Source of the DNA: Trichobilharzia szidati
Lineage: Eukaryota > Platyhelminthes > Trematoda > Strigeidida > Schistosomatidae
DNA length: 64,000 bases
Assembly: GCA_944472155.2 (NCBI GenBank)
Contig: OX235273.1
Coordinates: 4,623,204-4,687,203 of the forward strand
Direction of reading: 5' to 3'
A program made the position numbers and the translations under genes. Below are positions 1-10,809 of this stretch, in pieces; position 1 is the first letter of the stretch, and each line of letters opens with the position of its first letter. The notes under the pieces were generated by a model, which made no database searches, had not been told where the DNA came from, and worked only from the letters and a program-made list of their open reading frames with translations.

Positions 1-39
1 GACAATGAGCATACATATGCGGCAAAAAGAATGATAATA

Positions 40-300
40 TGGAAAAACAATATAGTTTTATTGGATATGATAAATCACAAAGAGGGAATGCATCTGCTCC
101 AGCCATTGACAACGATTTTGAGCCATATAACCAATTGTCTCGAGCCATTGGTTTTTACCATCCCGAGGACCCCAATCAGGAAGCCAGTATTCACCTCCTG
201 ACTTGGCTAAAACAAACTATAATGGATTTCATTGATTGATGAATCCATTTTTTCGTTTGACCATCACGCATTAGCTCTTTTCCAACCTGATCCATCCAGT
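40..300 (-). mobile_element. RTE-B LINE 3'-end fragment
   Basis: The stretch matches, on the minus strand, the C-terminal codons and 3' UTR of the RTE-B copies at 62340-63665 and 1487-2610. The shared words include AACGATTTTGAGCCATAT, TTTTTACCATCCCGAGGAC and the block ending in CATTAGCTCTTTTCCAACC. No complete reading frame remains. It is a 5'-truncated, diverged relic of an RTE-clade non-LTR retrotransposon. It abuts a PLE fragment at about 300. Confidence 0.75.
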
Positions 301-665
301 GCTAAAATATCAAAAATATTCATTCAGACATCTAGAAAATACAAAATCATTGAGCAAAGAATATCCTTTTCAACCATCTCCTCTTCTGGCTCTACAATCA
401 AATTTGTATATTCTGGAATAATCCTCGATAACGATATTCCGACAGCCAGCCTCAGCAATATGTAGTGGACGAACTCTTAAGGTAAAGTTAAGTTTAATTG
501 GTATGCACGGTAGATGACTTTGAAAGCCTCCATGTATGTCTACATCAGTCTTGTGTTCTGTATCCAAAAGACGAGAAAGAATAGAGCTATGAATGGATTG
601 TGTTTGTCATTTACTTGACAACTCCGCAGGATGGTGTCAGGAAATCCGAAGACAAACACGCTAAA
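297..665 (-). pseudogene. Penelope-like element GIY-YIG C-terminal relic
   Basis: Minus-strand translation gives PLE C-terminal words such as HKTDVDIHG and LNFTLRVRPLHIAEAG. These align with the better copy at 56015-56581 (LVDTEHKADVSIAFKIIYR ... LRVRLLQRAEAIG). This region lies downstream of the GIY-YIG nuclease core of the PLE protein, which nicks DNA for target-primed reverse transcription. The frame is interrupted and the catalytic motif itself is not preserved. A terminal-repeat segment with a hammerhead-like motif lies at its 3' side (352-392). Confidence 0.7.
352..392 (-). ncRNA. Hammerhead-like ribozyme remnant (PLE terminal repeat)
   Basis: On the minus strand, stem I 5' strand GAGC pairs with 3' strand GCTC. 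Between them are GAAA and a stem III (AAGGA paired with TTCTT) ending in an NUH-type TTT. The CUGAUGA box is degenerate (CAGAAGA). It is the same layout as at 50309-50352, so it is probably a decayed member of the PLE hammerhead family. Confidence 0.45.
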
Positions 666-1395
666 CTGTAGGGCCTATTAATGGTCTGGAGAGATACATC
701 AGAATCGGGAATCAAAAAATGGAAAGGTCTTTGCAAACTCAAACTTTATCAACCATCCATAGCTTTCTGTATAAATTCAACCCACTTTCCTTAGTTTCTT
801 ATGTACAAACAGTGTACAATCTTTATACAATCAGAAAAACAGGTTTAAAAATTATACAATTTTTTCATTCTAATGTGCCACTGTTCAGTTTTTTCGATAT
901 GTCAAGTAAAAACAATTAAAAAACCAATCTAACAGCCTTTAGAAATTCAGATTACCAGTTGGAGGGGGAGGGGAACACGAGATATTCTGGCTCACCCTTC
1001 TGTGTCAGATTTACAAGTGAAGGTTTTTCTAAAGTAATACAAAATTTATCTATACAGCTTTGCAGGTGTGTCCATCAATATGACTGTTTTTTTCGTTATC
1101 TGAAATCCTCGTATACCAGTAGATTGCTTCGTCTAGTTTTGATAAGTAATCATAGGGTATGACTTACATCTTGTAAACCAGCAGATTGTTATCAGCAAGT
1201 TAAGAAAAGCTATAAAATAGTACTTTATTAAGGATCCGTTCAGACTCCTTTCCATTAATATGCACCAAAGTGGGATTAGAGAGATAATTAAACGGTCATT
1301 TCTGGTTTATGATGGATAGCAGTGTAATCCAAAAGACGTGTGTTCTATTCTATTTTGTGAGTGAAAGTGTTCCTACTAATATTCAAGTCGTTATA
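666..1395. other. No recognisable gene
   Basis: AT-rich sequence. Only short open frames of 60-70 codons occur, with no family motif, no convincing splice-bounded exon and no match to the repeats elsewhere in the window that I could see. Confidence 0.6.
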
Positions 1396-1399
1396 AAAT

Positions 1400-2610
1400 C
1401 CCCTTGTATCCAGAATGGAACATCATGAACTTTCAACAGCGCACATCTGGATTTCACCCTGTTCTTTGCATTCCTCCTCACTTTGCTGGCCCCATTACTG
1501 GGAATGACTTGTTACCAGGGAATAATCTCGTTGACTTAGAATATGCAGATGATATAGTCCTTCTAGGTGAAGACGCTGACAAATTCAAAGTCTTCTGAAC
1601 ACCTTGAGCTGCAATCTAAGAATGTTTGGCATGCGCTTCGCTCCCGCCAAATGTAAGATAATGCTACAGGACTGGACTGCATTGACTCCTAGCTTAGAAA
1701 TGGGGATTCAAGTGGTAAGCGGAGCTTGTTGACCACTTCATTTATTTGAGAAGTTGTATCAGTTAGCAGCAACGAGTTGATCGCTGATAAAATCTCACCA
1801 TGGACATAGATGGCTTGTTTGGCATGTGCCTGACAACTTACGCCATCTCTAGTTTCGTAGACGTGATATCCACCTGGCTGTATACCTAAAGGCGTGTACA
1901 CTGCTCAGCAGTTCTCCCCGTCCTCATTTATGCCTATGAGTGAGACATGGCCATTGAAAATGGAAGACAATTAAAGGCTGGCTAGCTGTCTTTGATCATA
2001 GGTGCCTACATTTTATCTCCCGTGAGAAGTGGTTTACTAGGGTAAGCAATATTGAGGTTAGGCATCGGTCGAGTACTTGGTAAGGAGGGAGCGGAAATCA
2101 ATCGATGAGGCTGTGAAGCTATATAGACTGAGATGGTTGGGACATGTGTTACGTATGTCTAGTCATTGCCTCCCTCGACGGGCAATGTTAACCGAGGTGG
2201 AGTCAGGCTGGAAAAGAGCTAACGGCGGTCAAACCAAAACATGGCTTCATCAGTCAATGAAATTCACAACAGTTAGTTTAAGCCAGCCAGTCACGTAGGA
2301 AGGTGTAGACTTCCTGTTTGGTGTCCTCGGGACGGTAAACACCAATGGCTGGAGACAATTGGTGGTGGTATGGTTCAAAATCGTTCTCAATAGCGCAGAT
2401 GCATCCACTCCTTGTGACTTATAATTTCCAATGGAACTATATCGTTCTTCGTTATTACTATTCCTTTTGTCTCATATCCCTGTCTACTGTCTCTATTTTG
2501 AATTTATTCTATTTTCTTCTCTTGCTTTGTGTGATACATGGAGATGTGGCGACTTGAACTGCTGCACATCGGTGCAAATTTCTATGTTGAAAACAGACAG
2601 ACAGGCCACA
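1400..2610 (+). pseudogene. RTE-B reverse transcriptase C-terminal half and 3' UTR
   Basis: From about 1487 the plus strand encodes NNLVDLEYADDIVLLGEDAD, which carries the RT catalytic YADD. The frame then breaks, and further C-terminal words follow (IDEAVKLYRLRWLGHVLRMS at about 2100-2160). The 3' UTR runs to about 2610 and ends in a GACAGACAG-type tail. The family uses an RT and an APE-type endonuclease to copy itself into the genome. Here the endonuclease, fingers and palm start are missing and there are several frameshifts, so it is a dead copy. The first about 85 bp (1400-1485) instead match an RTE-A 3' end in the opposite orientation, so the left junction is chimeric. Confidence 0.8.
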
Positions 2611-2649
2611 TGATTGCCTGAAATCTTTCATCTCCTCCTCATACTATCT

Positions 2650-2960
2650 TCTACATATAAGCCATGCAGCGACGCCTAGCTTGTTAATTCCTAATCGGGT
2701 TGCATTCGAGCTATGGTCTGATGCGGAGTGTCACTCGACAGTTTCCTCAGAGTATGTCCAATTCATCATCATTTTCTTCCGCATATTTGTTGAGCAATTG
2801 GTTCTCGGTTGGTTTGTTCCCACAGTTTCTTACTGCTAATCCTCTCCGATTGGCCACCAGATCTTCAGTATGGCGCCAAACAAGACAACTTCCGGTAAAA
2901 TTCTGCAACGTGTTGGAAATGCTTTAAGTGATGAGCGTTTCTGACTCATACAGAAACACT
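2650..2960 (-). mobile_element. Old RTE-A 3' fragment
   Basis: The order of words matches, on the minus strand, the RTE-A C-terminal region at 3075-3480 (GTTTCCTCAGAGTATGTCCA, then CAATTGGTTCTCGGTTGG, then GCCACCAGATCTTCAGTATG). No frame is open. It is more diverged than the neighbouring copy at 3075, so it was probably inserted earlier. Confidence 0.6.
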
Positions 2961-3074
2961 GACTGATTGACTTCACATTGGTGTTGAAAGTCCGAATTCT
3001 GATTTTTATACCGAAATCAGAATATTTTTTCTCATCCGTGCCGACTAACTGTATTATATATTATTATTGTTTTC

Positions 3075-4150
3075 TTTAATTCCTAGAGGAACATAGGGCT
3101 TCAGCCGTGCGTCTCCATTGCGTTCGGTTCTCTGCTAGAGTTTTCACCTGGCTTCAAGTCTGCCCACATGCTTTCATCTCCTCTTCACATGACCTCCTCC
3201 ATATCACCCTCTCACTGACGACCAACTCGCCGCTTCCCTTTCGGGTTCCACTCGAGCAATGGCTTGTCTAGTGATGTCACTTAATGGTTTCCTCAGAGTA
3301 TGGCCAATCCATCTCCATTTCTTTCTGCATATTTGTTTCACAATCGGTTCCTGGTTGGTTCGCTCCCAGAGATCTCTGTTGCTGATCTTTTCTGGCCGGC
3401 CATCTGATCTTGAGTATTGAGCGAAGACAACTGTTAATGAAGGTCTGTAGTTTGTTTGAGATGCTCTTTATGACGCGCAGTGCAAGTCTCTGATCCGTAT
3501 AGAGTAGCACTGACTGACTTCACATTGGAGTTGAAAATCCGGATCTTATTTTTGATGCTGAGTGCTGTTGACCTCCACACAGACTTGAGAGTAGTGAAAG
3601 CTTGTCTTGCTTTTCCGATTCTTGCTTTGATATCCTCGTCAGTTCCGTTTGCCTGTAGTTGAAACGACGCTTCCAAGGTAGGTTAAAGAGGTTGTTTCTT
3701 TCAGGTTCCTTCCATTTATGCTGATTGTTGTCTGTTGTTGTTGCTGTTCGTGGTGTTGCCCAGGAATCTTCATCAACTCTGTTTTCTCTATGTTCACCTG
3801 AAGTTCTATCTTCTCTGGATGCGTCTTCTGCCAACTTGTTGCTGTTCATTTGCATATCTTCTAGTTTGTGGGAAATCAGACATACATCATCGGCGAAGTC
3901 CAGATCCTCCAAGTTTTTGTGTGAGTCCATTTAATGCTGTTCCTCGTTGTCTGGCCCGCTGTCTGTCGCATTATCCAGTCTACCGCAATCAGGAAAGTCA
4001 TTGGAGATAGTAGGCAGCCTTGTATTACTCCTGTCCTCACTTCGAAGGATTCCGTGAGTTTCCCGTTGTGGATTACTTGACTTGCAGCATTGTCGTACAG
4101 CTGTTGGATGAGATGTATAATTGTCGGTGGCACCCCGTAGTAGCGCGGTA
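3075..4150 (-). pseudogene. RTE-A reverse transcriptase fragment
   Basis: The minus strand encodes the RT palm region: YYGVPPTIIHLIQQLYDNAA, then GVIQGCLLSPMTFLIAVDWI (motif B-like), then LEDLDFADDVCLISHKLEDM (catalytic FADD). The connection domain and C-terminus follow at 3277-3680. The 3' end is at about 3075, with a short ATT-rich tail. The copy lacks the endonuclease and RT fingers and is split over at least three frames. RTE-clade (SR2-like) LINEs are abundant in schistosomes, and this fits that group. Confidence 0.85.
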
Positions 4151-4224
4151 GGTGCTGACTACCTATAGTTGAAATAATGCTTACTAGATAACTGGAGGAA
4201 GTAACCTCTTTCAAATTTCTCCCG

Positions 4225-4445
4225 CTGAAAGTGACTGGTATTTGTTGTCGTTGGTTGGTCGGTTGGTTATCTTCATCAACTCTACCTACTCTATGTTCAC
4301 TTGAATAAGCAGTCTTCGCTGGCAGCTTACCAGTGTTTTCCCGTAAGTCTTCGAATTAATGTAACATCCAGATCTTCTATATCCTTCAACGTATTCTTGT
4401 CTTTTCGCTCCCTACGTACAGACTGGTCCATAATCGTCACTAGTG
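4225..4445 (-). mobile_element. Small RTE-A fragment
   Basis: Words such as TTCATCAACTC followed by CTATGTTCACTTGAA, then a CAGATCTTC segment, recall the FADD-proximal RTE-A region found at 3760-3930. It is short and diverged, so it is probably a second partial copy or a rearranged piece of the neighbour. Confidence 0.4.
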
Positions 4446-5060
4446 ACTACTGAAATAATCTTCAAGTTTTGAGCATATATGCATCAATGAATACCCCGCA
4501 TTTTCTGAAAATATCCGTAATTTATGCATATTTCGTGACGTTATTTATCCATAGGAGAGAAATCTTCAATATTTCAGTACTTTTGTCCTTATAAGTGATT
4601 CTAATCCTGTTATTCATTATTTTTTTTAAAATCTCTTCTCATCATCAATAATCCTTTAAAAGTATTTTCTTGTCTTCAATTTCGATTAAAATTTCTACCC
4701 AGCCACAGATATTTCCACACATTTCAAAAATTGGATCAGGTGCCTTGATTTATTATATGCAAATCATTGGGAGGCTGGGTAAGGTGGGGAATTAGATTCG
4801 ACACACAAATAAAAGGAATATTCCATTTCGTGTTCTTTTATAACTGGGATTCTCTTTTGAAAATTATTTTCACGCTATGAGTTATCCCATTGACTAGGGA
4901 AAAATTAAATTCAATACAAAGAAGCTAATCCGTTCTGCTTCAATTTACGAAAAATAGGGGAATTAAAATTTTGTCTTAAAGATTTCTTTTGTCATCCGCG
5001 CGTGATTTCTCTACTTTTATGGTAGTTAGTTAGTTAGTTACTTATTTATATCTAATATTA
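4446..5060. other. No recognisable gene
   Basis: AT-rich sequence without supported coding potential. A short GTTA tetranucleotide run (5025-5040) precedes the RTE-A copy. Confidence 0.55.
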
Positions 5061-5064
5061 TTAT

Positions 5065-6190
5065 TATTTATTACTGTCTCTTTTAGTTCCTAGAGGAACA
5101 TAAGGCTTCAGGCTCACGTCTACATTGCTTCCAGGGTTCTCCGCCAACGTCTACCCAGATGCTTTCATCTCCTCTTCACATGACCTCCTCCTCCATGTCA
5201 CCTTCACACTGACGATCAACTAACTCGCCACTTCCCATTCGGGTTCCACCCGAGCTATGGGCTGGCGTGTGATGTCAATCACTTGACGATTGGGTTCCTC
5301 AGAGTATGGCCAATCCACCTTTTTCTTGTAAAATTGGTTCCTGCTGGGCTGGTTGGTTGGTTTATTCGTTCCTAGAGATACTTGCCTGTTGCTAATGTTT
5401 TCTGGCCGGCCATCTGATGTTGAGCAGGACTGAGTGAAAACAACTGTTGATGAAAGTCTGTAGTTTGTTCAAAGTGCCTATTCATGACGCGCCAAGTCTC
5501 TGATTCATAAAGTAGCATTGGAGTTGGAAATCCGGATGTTATTTTTCATGCTAAGTCCTGTTGACCTGAAAACACACTTACGAGAAATGAAAGCTTATCT
5601 TGCTTTCACGATCCTCATTATTTTGATATCCTCATCATTTCCGTCCTCCTGTAATTGAAACGATGCTTCCCAGATCGGTAGGTGAAGAAGGTTGTTTCTT
5701 TCAGATCCAGCTTCTCCAATTCATGCTGGCTGATTGTTTTCTGTTGTTGTTGCTGTTGCTGTTGGCCAGGAATCTTCATCACCACATCTGTTTTCTCTAT
5801 GCTTACCTGAAGTCCTATCTTCTCTGGATGCTTCTTCTGCCAATTTGTTACTTTTCACTTGCATATCTTCCAGTTTGTTGGAAATCAGGCATACATCATC
5901 GGCGAAATCCGGACACTCCACGATATTTGTGTAGGTCCATTTCATACCTGTTTCCCCGCTGCCCGCTGTCTGTCGCATTATCCAATCTACTGCAATCAGG
6001 AAAATCATTGGCGGTAGTAGGCAGTTTGTCTTACTCACGACTTCACTTCGAAAGATTCTGTGAGTTTTCAGTTGTGGGTTACTTGGCATGCAGCATTGTC
6101 GTACAATTGTTGGATGTGGTGTATACTTGTTGGTGGCACCCGGTATTAGTGAACTATTTTTCAAATCACCTCTTGAGCGATGCTGTCGAT
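5065..6190 (-). pseudogene. RTE-A reverse transcriptase fragment
   Basis: Same colinear order as the copy at 3075-4150. The 3' end has the word TTAGTTCCTAGAGGAACATA. Going leftward in sense, the minus strand encodes FADDVCLISNKLEDMQVKSN (catalytic FADD) and the IVRQCCMP/LPPMIFLIAVDWIMRQT segment. The frame is broken at several places and the 5' part is lost near 6190, where a SINE-B copy follows in the opposite orientation. It is a dead, 5'-truncated LINE. Confidence 0.85.
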
Positions 6191-6237
6191 GATTGTGAAA
6201 TTATTATTCCTTGGACTGTGGTAATCATTCATATTTT

Positions 6238-6445
6238 TACAGTAATAGCATCGGTGGCACAGTGGTTAGGACTCTCGCCTACCATGCACATGGTCCGAGG
6301 TTCGATCCCCTGCCGACGCATACCCGATAGATATGGTCGGCCTGCAAAATTTGGGCTACGGATATCGATGCTGAAAATTCCATACTTGTACTGAAAATAC
6401 GGTGTGGCATCAAGCTGTAAATCAAAAATCAAAAAAATTCTCTTT
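6238..6445 (+). mobile_element. SINE-B copy with CR1-like 3' tail
   Basis: The head is tRNA-like. An A-box-like GGTGGCACAGTGGTTAGG lies at about 6251-6268 and a B-box-like GGTTCGATCCC about 6300-6310, the spacing of an internal RNA polymerase III promoter. The head matches the other SINE-B copies. The body differs and ends in GCTGAAAATTCCATACTTGT followed by AAATACGGTGTGGCATCAAG. This closely resembles the 3' end of the CR1-like LINE at 32169-32215. SINEs are mobilised by a LINE whose 3' end they share, so this copy was probably moved by the CR1-like lineage. Confidence 0.8.
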
Positions 6446-7329
6446 AATATTGCCATCATCAGTTAACCATCCTACCACAACGTTTGCTTAACAAGTTGCC
6501 CTATTTGGTTGTGTATTCGTAGTTAGGAGGATGAGTGTCAATCGCATGTGAAGACAGATACTCGTTGATGACAGTGGCTGTTGGTAGTGCTATACATTGT
6601 GAATAAGCAGATATTAGAATCCATGATTCATTGGATACATTCTCAGCGGCTTAAACGTATTCTGGCTCATCTCATAAGTAATAAAAGCCCTGACTTCGAT
6701 TATTACTGTTATACATGCAATATTATCTGTATATTGAGAAAATATTTAGAGATATCAGTTTGAATTCATCATCCTCACAAATAATAACCGTACTCAGTGT
6801 TGCTTGACGATATGCGGTATGATTATTTAGAACAACACATTTAAGCGAACAATATTGTGGTTTCAGTTATATCTCATCTGGCTTAATTAACTCTAATATG
6901 CCAAAATAGCTTTGCAAGTAAATATTAAAATATATAAACCAATCATTGTGTTTTGTCAATAGGATAATAAGATTGTACATATAAACTGCGCAGTTAGTCA
7001 TAATAATAGTAATGGTAATAATAGTAGTGATAACAATAATGGTGATATCAATAACAAGGATGAAAAAGTGAAGAGAGTAATGAAAACAGCATGATTAAAC
7101 AAACAAATGTCCAGGTAGACGTAGTAGTCGATAAAGGCTAAGAAAAACAAATGAAACGATTAAGTAATGCTAGATTGTAAGGGAAGTAAATGAAATACGT
7201 TTTTAATGAAGATGTGATAAGATTAAGGGATGATAAGAGAGGGGTTGAAAATATAAGTAAGGGGTGGTGAAGAAGTCATCAGCTGGTTATGTCTTAATAG
7301 GTCAACAGGGGAGGGATAATGGCTGTGTA
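6446..7329. other. No gene; ATA/GAT-rich simple-sequence tract
   Basis: No supported coding sequence. Around 7000-7060 there is an imperfect trinucleotide-rich tract (AATAATAGTAATGGTAATAA-like words). A 60-codon open frame at 6581-6763 has no family features. Confidence 0.5.
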
Positions 7330-7905
7330 CGAACTTCTTTTGAATGAATAGTTTAGGTTTAATAGTTCGAATGCCTATCGCCTGCCTCAGTTGTGTGCAG
7401 TAGACGAATACGAAGTCTATTGGAAAGATTCGGTGGGATACGATGAATTACTTTGAAAGCTCTCGTTTTCTCCACTACATGACCACTATCAATTAAATGT
7501 GACAAAATTGAGCTACGGATTGTTTTTGTCTGTCCTTTGCCAAATCACGATGGGAGATGTTCAGTAGTTGCAGGTTGGCTAAGCTGTCTAGTAGTACGCC
7601 CAACATAACTTCACTGCAGGTGCAGTTGAATTGATAAATGCAAAATTGATAAATGGCAAAACTATCTAGCTTATCCTTCGTTTGCTCTCAATCATTTGTC
7701 GACTAGAGAATGACAAACGTAGGTATGCTGCGTAAAACGTTCTTCGTATACTCCTGGAAAGTCTCCGGAATAAAATCTCACTTGATAGACAAGTCACCAT
7801 TAAATTATAACTTAATAAACAGGGGTTTATTCGTTCAGTCATTCTCTCAGGTTTTTAGTTTTCTCTATGAAATAATCGGATACCCGTCTGTCAAGGAATC
7901 ATGAA
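7330..7905 (-). pseudogene. Penelope-like element linker and GIY-YIG relic
   Basis: Minus-strand translation recovers, across frames, a KDKLDSFAIYQFCIYQFNCT-like segment. In intact PLEs this precedes the GIY-YIG core (compare KDKLPKFASSMCVYQFDCSC near 56340). Degraded nuclease C-terminal words then follow down to about 7330. The upstream GYP linker is suggested near 7880. Stops and frameshifts are numerous. Confidence 0.6.
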
Positions 7906-8339
7906 TCTGTTCAAATGCGTTTTGTAAGTGGTTATCCGTAAATATCTTTCATGCTCTGTCCGTAAGACATTTAACAATATTATTTTAATATTTATTGATT
8001 ATTTCACCCCCAGTCAACACCCATTAGATCAATCTCACTTTGTCAACCTATAGCTCTCTCAGATATTTTCATCACCAATTAAATTCAACCATTTTTTCAA
8101 GCGGTTGTTTTTTAAATATCCTCTAAACAAACATGAGAATTCAATAGATGTCGCATTAGCGAGAATTCATTGACGACTCATAAGTAAACTATTTTCAAAC
8201 TGAAGACCATGAACTTTGGATAACAGCTGTGTTTTGTAAGTCATGTGGTTGAGTCTAAAATCATTTACTCTCATTACGCTGGTTTTAAGCTGTTTAGAAC
8301 TTGTATAGTAATACTGTTTCAGTAACACACATACTCTAG

Positions 8340-9010
8340 ACTACTTTGGTTTGTATCTGTCAGGTAATGACACAAACCGTCGGACGGTGCTGACACTGTT
8401 GAGAGGTCGGCCAAAAGCTGCGTACGATAGTGTGGAGAGGTCAGGTGGTAAAGAGACGTGGAAGGTATTTGACGAACGATTAGTGGCAGAGTTCTACACC
8501 TCAAGAGACAAGCAGCTGGCAGTGCAGCGCTCCGTGCCCGAGATCGGTTAGTGTTGGCGGTGAAGCTTCCCACATTGGATGAAGAGTCAAAATGAAAGTT
8601 ATTGACTTCCCAGTTCATCAGGAGTGTTCCAGACCACGTTTCTCAGCAAATACAACTTGTCGACGCCGCACAACCTATGGACATTATTGAGCTAGTATAG
8701 GTGACCAGACAGCTGTTGAGCACAACGATAACCGCAATGGAGCCACCAAAATTGAACAAATGGGAACAGAAAGTTGAAGATATGCAGTGTGACGTAGCAG
8801 CGCTACGAATGAGTGCCAGGAATGAGGGCTAATCAGGACACTGAAGGAGGAACTGCCTAGAAAGACAGAGAAAAAAATTCCAGACAGTTTAATGAGCGTT
8901 TTTTCTCTCCTGTAAGACAGATAAGTGGGGCCATGAAGTGGTGTATTTAATAGATACAGGGGTGGCAGTTTACCTAAAAGATAAGAATACACATCCACAA
9001 AACGCGCCAC
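8340..9010 (+). pseudogene. LTR-retrotransposon Gag/protease relic
   Basis: The plus strand has an open frame at 8351-8551 with SGNDTNRRTVLTLLRGRPK and ETWKVFDERLVAEFY, resembling a retrotransposon Gag. In other frames come KLPTLDEES, then a SQFIRSVPDHVSQQIQLVDA segment, then VTRQLLSTTITAMEPPKLNK. A short LIDTGVAVYLKDKN at about 8947-8990 contains the DTG of an aspartic protease. No RT, integrase or LTRs are visible nearby, so it is a deeply decayed fragment. Gypsy-type affinity is a guess. Confidence 0.55.
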
Positions 9011-9539
9011 AATATTGCTGTATACACTATAGCACTGTGAACTTAATGAAAATGCTTTTTCAGATGTTGTGTCGGTAAGAATACGGATAATTACAAAATA
9101 CGTGTGAGTTTCGCCTACTAACTGAAAAACGGTATGATCATCTCTTAGCCGAATAATCCTGAGTAATTGTTGTTTTAACTCTAGAGAAGACAGATATAAT
9201 GAAGTTGGTTAACCAGTCACCGTCAGCGGGAGAAACTTGGAGGAAGCCACCTGTTTGACTTTACTAGGCAGAATCGTTCCGACTATAAGGAGTGCTACGG
9301 ACAAGGATGTCAGATCCAACCAGGATTAGAAAGGCAAGAAAAGCGTCGATTACTCTGAAATCGGTATGATAATCTGCTGCTGCCGTCCTAGGTTTACCAC
9401 AGATGTCAAGTCATTTCTTCTCTAAGGTACAAGGAATTCACAAGACTCGAAAAAAAACTTTCTCTGGCTCCACACTGATGGCCAAATGACCTGACAGAAA
9501 AGATTAACAGAAACAGATTGTGAAAACGAAATAACCAAG
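9011..9539. other. No recognisable gene
   Basis: Possibly further remains of the LTR element at its left, but I see no RT motif and no long open frame. Confidence 0.4.
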
Positions 9540-9770
9540 AAATTATCATCGGACAAACATACACTAAGCTAAGGAGACTATTGAGCGGAGCCTTGGATAG
9601 AAACTGACGAGTTAGGCATCCTAGGCTGACATGAATAAGATTGCGTGAGAAAGAGATGAAGGCGTATGATTCATCGTGAAGCTAGATAAACTTGACTGTG
9701 GCAAACATGATGAAATGGAGGAGTTCTGCTGAGAACCCAAAGGAATAAAAATAATAGGTATTGCTTAGAA
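9540..9770 (+). mobile_element. RTE-A extreme C-terminal relic
   Basis: The end CCCAAAGGAATAAAAATAAT resembles the RTE-A terminus at 54045-54070 (CCCAAAGGAATAGAAATAAT). Upstream translation gives EMKAY and KWRS words like the EEELKAYGQTW ... WRRMAEAL C-terminus at 27517-27759. The match is weak beyond the last 100 bp. Confidence 0.45.
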
Positions 9771-9969
9771 GTCTTGAATTCGCAAGAATATGTTATCTGG
9801 AGTTTTCTAAAGCCTGGTGGTAATTTGACGAAGGGTAACAATGGATGAGAACAGAAATATTGATGTTTTTATTAATCCACTTAGCCAGGGATTTTTAGAT
9901 TCTGCTGTCTTAAAATCTGATTTTTAAGTAGTTTAAAAATCCCCATTGAGTCATATGAAGAAGATAAGA

Positions 9970-10270
9970 TGTCGGCCATAACCAGCGTTCGCTATCCAAA
10001 CGTATCACCGTACCATCATGGCTTTACAAAGGAGAAAAACGATATCACCACAGCTCTATCTTAGAACATCTGTTAGATTCCGAACACCAAGCTACACCCC
10101 AAACAAACTTAAAAGTTGTCTACAGAATACGAAGCAGTCTCCCTATAATTGTACGAATCAGACTTCTTCAAACTGCAGAAGCAATGGCAGTTAACTTGCT
10201 TAGCCCTGAACTCTGCATACAGAGGAAGTCCTTTCAGTTACTACACTTGCAATGGACGTAATCTGTCTTT
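9970..10270 (+). pseudogene. Penelope-like element GIY-YIG C-terminal fragment
   Basis: Across two frames the plus strand encodes SILEHLLDSEHQATPQTNLK, VVYRIRSSLPIIVRIRLLQT and AEAMAVNLLSPELCIQRKSF. This is the tail of the PLE endonuclease domain after the GIY-YIG core (compare 46511-46981). It is 5'-truncated. The 3' UTR runs on to about 10800 and contains a hammerhead-like motif. An open frame at 10149-10484 is mostly this UTR. Confidence 0.75.
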
Positions 10271-10746
10271 ATACCTGGCAGGTAAGTTCTATTTCTTTCT
10301 GTCTCTTCATTCGTATTATTTTGTCTTTTCAATTGTAATATTTTACATTCTCAACTTTCCTATTCTCTACTTCGACCCGATTCAATTTCTACGCCTCACT
10401 ATCACTGTTACTGACTTGATCAACGCTCAATTTCTGGTCATTTATGTTACCTCATCCAACTTAATTGCTCAATTTCACTTCTAATTTGAGTGACATTATT
10501 TTCTACCCCACCTCTACTTAGTCTCTACCTGTAATTACCTCCGTTGCTATCTTGACCTAATTTGAAACATTTTGGTGAATTATATTACGTCATCTAACTT
10601 ACTAACTCAATCTTACTTTAGTTGCTGTTTAATTAACCCTGTTTATATATTAGATCATTCTTGTATTACCTGATTAATTATCTAAACTTGACAAACCTCA
10701 TGTACACACACATACATAAAAATAATTGTATATAAATGCGATTGTA

Positions 10747-10790
10747 CAGCTATGTGAATCAATTCGTCGTCGAAAAGAGTTTCTCCGCTG
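10747..10790 (+). ncRNA. Hammerhead-like motif in PLE 3' repeat
   Basis: Stem I CAGC (10747-10750) pairs with GCTG (10787-10790). GAAA at 10772-10775 is followed by GAG...CTC stem III. The CUGAUGA box is replaced by TGTGAATCA, so activity is doubtful. Confidence 0.4.
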
Positions 10791-10809
10791 AACGTCTTCT
10801 CTTTTTCAT

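Noticed and set aside
5663..6394. 243-codon plus-strand frame
   Set aside because: It is the antisense shadow of the RTE-A copy at 5065-6190 and runs on into SINE-B; its leucine-rich start comes from CTG/TTG-rich antisense sequence.
10149..10484. 111-codon hydrophobic plus-strand frame
   Set aside because: Starts in a shifted frame of the PLE C-terminus and continues in its T-rich 3' UTR; the hydrophobic residues reflect base composition.
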